Shown: in pieces, positions 5,801-10,043 of the stretch | How positions within the stretch are numbered: position 1 is the first letter of the stretch | How the letters are laid out: each line of letters opens with the position of its first letter | Origin: Thermoplasmata archaeon | Lineage (GTDB): Archaea > Thermoplasmatota > Thermoplasmata > Thermoplasmatales > Thermoplasmataceae | Direction of reading: 5' to 3' | Length of the DNA stretch: 10,043 bases | Assembly: GCA_021850745.1 (NCBI GenBank) | Contig: JAJZKX010000040.1 | Coordinates: forward strand, 1-10,043 | Program-made: the position numbers and the translations under genes | The notes under the pieces: generated by a model | The model's input: the letters and a program-made list of their open reading frames with translations, nothing else | Databases searched by the model: none | What the model was told of the DNA's origin: nothing

Positions 5801-8051
5801 CATCCAAGTCATTGTCGCGAGGATGAACTGTCTCATGCAATTCTGGCCGGTATTCTCTTAGGATGCTTCTGATGGAATGAACCAAACCTATGATTCTCCA
5901 GGAGTTTAGAAGAATCTGCCTCACCCGCTTGTTGACTTCCAGATCAATAGAGGAAAGCATTGTCTCAATATCAGATTCCGAAAAATTCAATGGTTCATAA
6001 TAGTCCTCATTTGTTTGTCCGTTCTTATTTTTCTCAAGCAGCAATTGATCTATCGATCTGGCAAAGGCTGATCCTAAGGTATCGGCAACCAATTTTCCCT
6101 TCATTTCCTCGACCGTTTCTTCTCTGCTCCGACTCTGAGCTACCATAAGGTGTGTTGAAACCACATAATTCGTCTTTCTGAGTGGTCGCCTGGAGCCGAG
6201 TCTCTTGTTCAGGATAGTCCAAAGCGTGTCTCCCCTCCTGTATCCAAGATCGCCACTTTTGGGAGATGAGTTGTTGAAATCCCTAAGTCTCTCAATATCC
6301 AGAATTATGGTGTTGCCTCCCCTTACTGGCCCGAATTCCTCACAATTAGGGTTGAAATAATTGTCTTTTGAGCTCCCATTCATTACCGGATAAACTGCTG
6401 GTCTGAATACAGCCCTCCTCATCAAAAGCCTTGCATCGTTTGAAAGTTCAGAAAGCACTGGCTCACTTTTATTGGCCGCCTCCCGTAAATATTTCCAGTT
6501 CGGTGCCTCGAGATGCCTGAACGATTGTTCTGGGAAGTCGTAGAAGTAAGCCGGTGAATCGTTCACAATATCATTGCCCCCCCTTGGTTCAGATCCTAAG
6601 TAGCTTTGAGATTCACCATTTAAGAGTGCCTTCAGGTAGAAGAAGAGATCAAGCATTTGAGTCCTGGCTGTGGACATAATTGGGACAGGGGGGTCACCCC
6701 CAACCTTCCCGACAACAATACTCACTCCGGAATTTTTCCATCTGCCTATCAGGCCCAAGAGCTCTTTTCCATCGACCTCATGATGAAATGTCCCCCAGTA
6801 AATATTCTTCAGAGATACATCATCATCTATGATCCATGCAACAGGATCAGGATAATCGAGGCATTTGAGGTACACGTATCTATGAAGCACGGTCCTCCCA
6901 AAGGCTATTCCTTTTCTGTTACTCTTCTCCCGGTAATACTGTCCTAAATCACCCATACCTGCTGACTTCATTGCCTCTTCTGGAGAAACCACTACGAGTT
7001 CTATTCCCTCAACTGCAAGCTGGATTGACGCTTTTCCTCTCAGTCCAGTAAGACCTGTATTGTCCGATACAACCAGTGTCGCAACGCAACCTGTCTTTCT
7101 TTTCAAGGAAATTGTGCTTTGAATAAGATTTTCGAAGTTGTTAGGATCGGAAACGATAGCACCAATAACTATGTTGATACTCCCCACTGCTGAATTTGGG
7201 AAGTTTTCTATAGTGTCTTTACTGTTTTGTTTTAACAATCTCTCTTCAGGATCACACCCAAAGTACTGTTTTGCTCTGTAAAGGAATGCATTCCTGTCAT
7301 CTACATCCATTAAGAAGTTATATTTATCATAGAATCTTTCCAGCCCAAGACATTTCTTCATTGACTCCGGTTCAGATAGTCTCCCGGATCCGAAAGCAAG
7401 ATGATGGACCATATGGCGATTCAACATGGTGATCCGGGCATCTCCCAATGAAAGCAAACGCAAGCACAAGTCCCTGTCTGTCGTACTGGGGAGGTTCTCG
7501 TCAAATCCCCCAGCAAGAAGTATTTTTGAGAACCTGACGAAAAGATTTGAACCCTGGACATGCGGATTCCCTCTAAGGAATGATCTAACATCCAGAGTGT
7601 CTGGGATTGACAACGGTATGCCTGGGTCAGTGCTGTTTTCGTGCCTGATTATTCCCGAAACGACCCAGTCCGTTCCGTTAGCGGACGTTGCATTCATGCA
7701 GGAATCCAGGTAATCATCTTCCCACCAGTCGTCGTCATCGAGGATTGCTATGAACGTCTTATCTGGATCAAAACCATCCATCAGCATCTCTGAAAACGCC
7801 GTATTTATTGCCCCGGAGAGATTTTCCTCTCTCGAGTTGAGAATGCATTTCATTGGAACAACTCCCATATTTGACCCGGGAAAGTAGTCATAGGGAAGGT
7901 TTTCTTCGGAGTCGGCCACCACGTATATCATGTCAGGCTTCCGGATCTGTTTGAAAATAGAAGGAAGGGATGTGTTCATGAGAGGGCCCTTCCGGGTGGT
8001 GCTTACGATAACAACGAGTTGAAGTCCGCCAAAGTGATTTATGCTGTCCAC
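2832..8051 (-). CDS. Giant multi-domain glycosyltransferase / kinase-like / methyltransferase protein
   Basis: This unbroken 1739-aa frame holds at least six domains. (1) Residues about 8-270: family 2 GT-A glycosyltransferase, LVVIVSTTRKG start, DDDDWW metal/nucleotide site at 105-110, TDRDLCLRLL late acidic motif. (2) About 290-640: a GT-A-like domain with IIDDDV at 407-412. (3) About 640-815: mostly helical, unassigned. (4) About 820-975: protein-kinase-like fold with glycine loop GGGKEG (830-835), K846, catalytic loop IKNIAPKN (N924, N929) and DHG (D941). The catalytic Asp is Asn, so it may be inactive or atypical. (5) About 1018-1205: class I SAM methyltransferase, ILDYGCGKGQ with D1026. 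(6) About 1213-1495: GT-like domain with DSD at 1342-1344. (7) About 1499-1739: GT-A with DADD at 1597-1600 and a late EADDWAY segment. There is no signal peptide or membrane span, so it is cytosolic. Start is GTG at 8051; a GAGGTGA site on the dehydrogenase stop supports it. The likely role is assembly and methylation of a short glycan or glycoconjugate; acceptor unknown. Confidence 0.88.
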   Translation of the reverse strand: MDSINHFGGLQLVVIVSTTRKGPLMNTSLPSIFKQIRKPDMIYVVADSEENLPYDYFPGSNMGVVPMKCILNSREENLSGAINTAFSEMLMDGFDPDKTFIAILDDDDWWEDDYLDSCMNATSANGTDWVVSGIIRHENSTDPGIPLSIPDTLDVRSFLRGNPHVQGSNLFVRFSKILLAGGFDENLPSTTDRDLCLRLLSLGDARITMLNRHMVHHLAFGSGRLSEPESMKKCLGLERFYDKYNFLMDVDDRNAFLYRAKQYFGCDPEERLLKQNSKDTIENFPNSAVGSINIVIGAIVSDPNNFENLIQSTISLKRKTGCVATLVVSDNTGLTGLRGKASIQLAVEGIELVVVSPEEAMKSAGMGDLGQYYREKSNRKGIAFGRTVLHRYVYLKCLDYPDPVAWIIDDDVSLKNIYWGTFHHEVDGKELLGLIGRWKNSGVSIVVGKVGGDPPVPIMSTARTQMLDLFFYLKALLNGESQSYLGSEPRGGNDIVNDSPAYFYDFPEQSFRHLEAPNWKYLREAANKSEPVLSELSNDARLLMRRAVFRPAVYPVMNGSSKDNYFNPNCEEFGPVRGGNTIILDIERLRDFNNSSPKSGDLGYRRGDTLWTILNKRLGSRRPLRKTNYVVSTHLMVAQSRSREETVEEMKGKLVADTLGSAFARSIDQLLLEKNKNGQTNEDYYEPLNFSESDIETMLSSIDLEVNKRVRQILLNSWRIIGLVHSIRSILREYRPELHETVHPRDNDLDGISEICSYMETLFDREGIEDLVKEIKGFNRSEVADFLHQLSPSCRQFGDALPIQYSEEEIEEIKGVIKGAFKSDNLTNIGGGKEGIVFSDGMYSYKYFHYGRFGLDSETLKFLKEEILGKKFNWFACLEDIRFVGDHLIIKEEYVKGETYSGGKIQDLVSLLKGCKSRGIVIKNIAPKNLIANEGELKFVDHGRDLAPYTEEGYQRMCKRAYLTYRWHFRSDIQELLHRSNMESDFPELFGFNYFLNMLQDRHTGEISVPFVKLAISSGPRKRILDYGCGKGQISDELAEIHDVSVYDKDMSDFYSKRKHNRCVKVMSREDLDHVSQETEKFDSVLVSLVLCTVDDADVRDILADARRLIRIGGELVVVICNPFNVENLETCTHVKIGHVGNYHHGFTFDKKMKITGGLRKEYHRPLEWYINEMKGTGFQPSVFSESNGASFGEISPGSEFLMIRASTSETPVEYDVSLMIKASPMEWRSIGFQVRHLLKQLEGPEKFKEKFIVTDRTDTNFARQYDIADINSFQLEMQNLLDEGLIDHVLYAMEDEATIRSLSKRWFDVECAEPKSANGQPTLTTLQGFEYASSKYIMQLDSDCIISRDDTNRSYLKEMIELMERNDNAITVSFPVCNKAKVPFTSQKEGNKWRTEVRNCLIHRSRLLSLLPIPNSLGTEGRLEFPWHRSLDKKLVSGPWESYRGSLGNAYFTHIPNSLKANLNFWYNVVKYFENSSPPDKQLGQVDLQITELRDLLENRNEEVIVLVKGRNVPIPKLRRCFQSLVNQDFQDFGMIYVDADSDNGSDQYVDYIGRNMFQDRLTLIRNYAPLTSIENIFIAINEICKNPQSIIVLVDADDALIGSDALSTVRMRYQRGADLTVGTMIRTDKYKEYPVNFEAPRFNRGGNVWQHLRTFRKYLFDSIDREDFKIQGKWIGEADDWAYMIPMVEMASQPEVIQDALYFYEPSPEKKLRDVKRYEETIARIVSKKPYNKVMAE

Positions 8052-8055
8052 AGGC

Positions 8056-8062
8056 TCACCTC
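8056..8062 (-). promoter_or_regulatory. Ribosome binding site overlapping the dehydrogenase stop codon
   Basis: GAGGTGA on the minus strand contains the dehydrogenase TGA (8058-8056) and ends 4 nt before the GTG start of the giant gene. It decides that GTG as the start and ties translation of the two genes together. Confidence 0.7.
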
Positions 8063-8982
8063 ACTCTTTTGGATTTTCCTGGTACAGTTTGTTTCTTGAA
8101 ACCGGTTTCCGTCAATTTGTCGTTTATTTCATCCGCAATTTTCAGTAGCTTTGCCTGTTCTCCGAATGCGTTTATGAGTTCTGCAGTGTCCTTTGGAACG
8201 CACTTACCGCCGTAAGGTCCTTTGTACGGCTCCAAATGGGCACTGCTACCAACCCTCCGATCGGAGTGGACTATCTTCATCACATCTATTGCGTTTGCAC
8301 CCTGTGAGTCAGAGATAGCTTCCATTGTGTTAGTGAAAGTGACCTTGAGAGCTATAAAAGCATTATGCGCCAGTTTTCCTATTTCAGCACTCTTGTAATC
8401 AGTTCGTATGATCTTTGCCCCTTCTGCCCAGGAATACAAGCTTTCCACGTAGTCCATGTGCGCATCATTTCCAGAGAGTACGATACGGTCCGGGTTTGCA
8501 GTCCAGGCAAAAGCATTCTTCTCACTCATAAATTCAGGAGAATACACCAATTTCAATTCAGGATTTTTTTCGGTGATAAAGTCCATGTATCCTATTCCAA
8601 GGGTGCTTTTTATGACAACTATCCCTGCATAGAGGTCTTCTCTCAATCTACCTAATACGTCGCCTACGTGACTGCAGTCCAGTCTCCCATCAAATGATTC
8701 GGGTGTCTGAACGCAGACAAAAACCACTTCACACTTCAGAATAGCGTTCCAGTCATACTCCCCGATTATGTCATACCCGACAACATCATAGAAGGAGTTC
8801 ATGACAGCCCTTAACGCTTTCCCGACCGAGCCGAGTCCAATTACGCCAACCAATCTCTTTTTTCCATTTTGGACGAATCCAGCAGAAAATTCTCCTTTCC
8901 TCGCGTCGATCCCATCTAAGTGATCCAAGCGAAACCGAGGAGTTCCCGGCTGAACACATCCATCGATGTGTTCTATCATCAA
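8056..8982 (-). CDS. Short UDP-glucose/GDP-mannose dehydrogenase family protein
   Basis: The 308-aa protein carries the NAD-binding and central domains of nucleotide-sugar dehydrogenases, which oxidise the sugar C6 alcohol of an NDP-sugar to the acid in two NAD steps. Visible: a 40-residue N-terminal extension without motif, Rossmann GLGSVG (49-54), VCVQTP (89-94), KST at 125-127, SPEF with E150, K203 and N207 in the AEIGKLAHNAFIALKV helix, and the catalytic Cys motif GGKCVPKD with C261 and D265. All residues used for catalysis in UDP-glucose dehydrogenase appear kept. Usual length is about 400-450 aa; the C-terminal NDP-binding Rossmann domain is missing, and the chain ends in a short basic tail (KKQTVPGKSKRVR). 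No start other than ATG at 8982 or the adjacent ATG at 8979 fits, and the promoter spacing suggests a leaderless transcript. It is the first gene of the operon. The substrate may be an unusual sugar nucleotide, or binding may depend on a partner; both are inference. Confidence 0.88.
   Translation of the reverse strand: MMIEHIDGCVQPGTPRFRLDHLDGIDARKGEFSAGFVQNGKKRLVGVIGLGSVGKALRAVMNSFYDVVGYDIIGEYDWNAILKCEVVFVCVQTPESFDGRLDCSHVGDVLGRLREDLYAGIVVIKSTLGIGYMDFITEKNPELKLVYSPEFMSEKNAFAWTANPDRIVLSGNDAHMDYVESLYSWAEGAKIIRTDYKSAEIGKLAHNAFIALKVTFTNTMEAISDSQGANAIDVMKIVHSDRRVGSSAHLEPYKGPYGGKCVPKDTAELINAFGEQAKLLKIADEINDKLTETGFKKQTVPGKSKRVR
8952..8973 (-). promoter_or_regulatory. Perfect 9-bp hairpin or operator in the first codons of the operon
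   Basis: GAACACATC and GATGTGTTC are exact inverted repeats around a 4-base loop. They cover codons 4-11 of the dehydrogenase, about 10 nt from the predicted 5' end of a leaderless mRNA. As RNA the stem would form next to the initiating ribosome; as DNA it could be a dimeric repressor site just downstream of the start point. Which of these applies cannot be told. Confidence 0.45.
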
Positions 8983-8994
8983 AGCAATATCATG

Positions 8995-9012
8995 TTGATT
9001 TATATATATTTT
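8995..9012 (-). promoter_or_regulatory. TATA box of the dehydrogenase-GT-LOG operon
   Basis: On the minus strand AAAATATATATAAATC holds a strong archaeal TATA box centred near 9004. A start point about 26 nt downstream falls at 8978-8982, on the first ATG codons. This agrees with leaderless transcription, common in several archaeal groups, and explains the absence of a ribosome binding site before ATG 8982. Confidence 0.65.
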
Positions 9013-9041
9013 GCAACTATAATGATTGTCAAGTGAACGAA

Positions 9042-9078
9042 TAAAAAAAGGGCTACACGATTAATCTCGGATAGCCCT
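9042..9078 (-). terminator. Intrinsic-type terminator behind the leftward right-hand gene
   Basis: On the minus strand AGGGCTA and TAGCCCT form a 7-bp stem; within the loop CGA and TCG can pair around GATTAA. A T-run (TTTTTTT, the first T closing the stem) follows directly. It begins 26 nt after the TAG at 9104-9106. The plus strand has no T-run after the stem, so it works leftwards. It isolates the right-hand gene from the operon promoter. Confidence 0.7.
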
Positions 9079-9103
9079 AATTAAAGATTTACCAGTGTTA
9101 TAG

Positions 9104-9748
9104 CTAATATCCCTCATTCCTTAATTCCTGAATTGCTTCAGAAAAAGAAGATAATTCTTTATCATACAGGATGGTTTCAGTCCGTCCCCTTTCAGATGAA
9201 CCAATATGAAGTCCTTCGACAGAGGTTTTTCCGTCCTTTGCCTTTATCTTATAACCTTTTCTACCAGGGTTAATAAAGTCCGCATACGGATCCCGATTGT
9301 AATACATATATTGCAGAAAGCTTGTAAACTCACCATTTAGCCAATCCCCAAAAATGTAAATGTACGCAACATCATTACCTGGATTAGGACCAGCAGACGT
9401 ACCGCCGAATGCTACCCATTCTGTTGAGCTTGAAGAAGATGTAAAAAGCTCAAAGATTTTTTTCGAGACTTTACCCGCAATCTTCTCAAGTTTCTCAAAT
9501 ACATCTTTAGTATGAAGTAAATCAATAAAGTCTCCATAGGTAATTATCCTGATTTTGTGCCTACTGTCTGGTTTAACATTCTTCAAGTGATTATGAAAAG
9601 CTTGCCAGCCTTGTATGAAAGATGCAATATTTTCACTAATATTCTTTTCGTGTCCTGCATTTCTTTTTGATATTGATTTTTTAGGGTCTATGACGAATGC
9701 ATAAGTATTAGCGTCTTCATCAGTTGGAAAATCACTGGGACTGGATGC
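9104..9748 (-). CDS. Hypothetical protein lacking a clear 5' end (probable gene remnant)
   Basis: The frame is open from just after a TAA at 9749-9751 down to TAG at 9104-9106, about 215 codons. The only usable start codon is TTG at 9586 (160 aa), yet the 54 codons before it read as good protein (for example ANTYAFVIDPKKSISKRNAG, then GWQAFHNHLK), so the gene probably began further upstream and lost its 5' end. The product is soluble, with a TSSSSSTEW serine run, the glycine/proline-rich GGTSAGPNPGNDVAYIY, and an aromatic stretch (SFLQYMYYNRDPYADF). I recognise no family. VIDPKK, then RIITYGDF, then AYIYIF look like successive strands of an alpha/beta fold, but no catalytic motif is clear. 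A strong terminator follows. Either this is a pseudogene cut at about 9730-9748, or the assembly joins two pieces here. Confidence 0.6.
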   Translation of the reverse strand, partial: ASSPSDFPTDEDANTYAFVIDPKKSISKRNAGHEKNISENIASFIQGWQAFHNHLKNVKPDSRHKIRIITYGDFIDLLHTKDVFEKLEKIAGKVSKKIFELFTSSSSSTEWVAFGGTSAGPNPGNDVAYIYIFGDWLNGEFTSFLQYMYYNRDPYADFINPGRKGYKIKAKDGKTSVEGLHIGSSERGRTETILYDKELSSFSEAIQELRNEGY

Positions 9749-10043
9749 TTACGGAGACTTACTGCAACCGAAAAAGAGTGAGTCCCAACAGAATGACGAC
9801 ATCAAAGACTCTACTGGGACTGGAGAGTCAACCCAGAAATCTGGGTTGGATGATAAAACAATATTTCGTAAAGTCACAAATACAGATCCGAAGGTAAATC
9901 TTGATCCCGTGACGTATCCAGATGGAAAATACTTTAAGATCACGGTCAAGGAAGCACAGCATATCAAAGCATATCTGTTTTCAGTTGAAGTCAGCGAGAG
10001 AGAATATCGGATAATGTCAGATTACCGGAATGAGGAGGAACAA
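9705..10043 (+). CDS. Hypothetical protein, partial at both ends (no clear start, runs off the right edge)
   Basis: A frame is open from just after a TAA at 9702-9704 to the last base, 113 codons. It reads SVGKSLGLDAYGDLLQPKKS, then a polar Ser/Thr/Gly/Gln/Lys-rich linker, then a folded-looking part (VTYPDGKYFKITVKEAQHI, KAYLFSVEV). No ATG or GTG start lies at its beginning; TTG at 9846 is the first candidate, inside a hairpin and with no ribosome binding site, so the 5' end seems to be missing. The first 44 bases overlap the leftward remnant on the other strand, so the true junction lies somewhere in 9705-9748. The family is unknown to me. Confidence 0.5.
9734..9745 (+). repeat. 12-bp direct repeat, copy 1
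   Basis: ACTGGGACTGGA occurs here and again at 9813-9824. Copy 1 lies at the head-to-head junction of the two start-less genes, which makes a role in a recombination or deletion event conceivable. Confidence 0.4.
9813..9824 (+). repeat. 12-bp direct repeat, copy 2
   Basis: This is the second exact copy of ACTGGGACTGGA, 79 bases after the first. Here it encodes part of a TGTGE linker and also lies between GACTCT (9807-9812) and AGAGTC (9824-9829), a small inverted repeat. Confidence 0.4.
9829..9848 (+). repeat. Perfect 9-bp inverted repeat with a 2-base spacer
   Basis: CAACCCAGA and TCTGGGTTG are exact reverse complements separated by AA. It sits in the polar linker of the rightward partial gene and would bury the possible TTG start at 9846. 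It could be a protein-binding palindrome or the foot of a hairpin; no T-run follows. Confidence 0.5.

Noticed and set aside
9749..9967. Leftward 72-codon frame at the right edge
   Set aside because: The other strand reads as a better, longer protein with a charged folded part; this frame is Ser/Val/Phe-rich antisense sequence.
1..10043. CRISPR array, tRNA/rRNA genes or intact insertion sequence
   Set aside because: I saw no regularly spaced repeats, cloverleaf-like segments, transposase motifs or terminal inverted repeats.

Overview
The window reads as an accessory island from an archaeon. Three things point there: TATA-like boxes about 26 nt from start codons (one gene looks leaderless), GGTGA-type ribosome binding sites complementary to the archaeal 16S 3' end, and mostly AGA/AGG arginine codons. 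The lineage cannot be fixed from sequence alone; a Thermoplasmatota-like or other euryarchaeal genome is my guess. No rRNA, tRNA, CRISPR array or intact insertion sequence is visible.

Left part (1-1750). An unrecognised gene runs leftwards off the window edge (601 down to 2, 200 codons, no stop inside). It is divergent from a rightward unit made of a small 76-residue frame and a radical-SAM gene whose start codon overlaps the small frame's stop (TTGA). The radical-SAM protein matches the viperin family along its length: CX3CX2C cluster motif, GGEP, RWKVFQ, an IEGQN block and a late SYLMMD..GRF block. Viperins make chain-terminating ddh-nucleotides and act in antiviral defence. Its last residues suggest a one-base deletion: adding one G near 1713-1715 restores the conserved F(x)nRGG tail, ending at 1752. 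No nucleotide kinase gene is seen beside it.

Middle gap (1736-2274). AT-rich and mostly non-coding. It holds a possible relic frame on the minus strand with an in-frame TAG, followed by a T7 run, plus T-rich stretches just behind the viperin gene.

Central operon (8982 down to 2275, minus strand). Three tightly coupled genes: a short nucleotide-sugar dehydrogenase (308 aa, catalytic residues kept, C-terminal NDP-binding domain missing), a 1739-aa multi-domain protein (GT-A, GT-A-like, helical spacer, kinase-like fold with a changed catalytic loop, class I methyltransferase, GT-A-like, GT-A), and a TIGR00725-type LOG/SLOG nucleotide-binding protein. Gene 1 stops 4 nt before gene 2, with gene 2's ribosome binding site lying on that stop; genes 2 and 3 overlap as ATGA. 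The operon has a clear TATA box at the leaderless distance and a perfect 9-bp hairpin within its first codons. The set looks like a machine that builds or modifies a glycoconjugate from an activated sugar, and I consider it the most novel candidate here.

Right part (9042-10043). A leftward reading frame without any convincing start (9748 down to 9104) ends at a strong intrinsic-type terminator. At about 9705-9750 it meets head-to-head a rightward frame that also lacks a convincing start and leaves the window. Two genes that both lack their 5' ends at the same place indicate a rearrangement junction or an assembly chimera.
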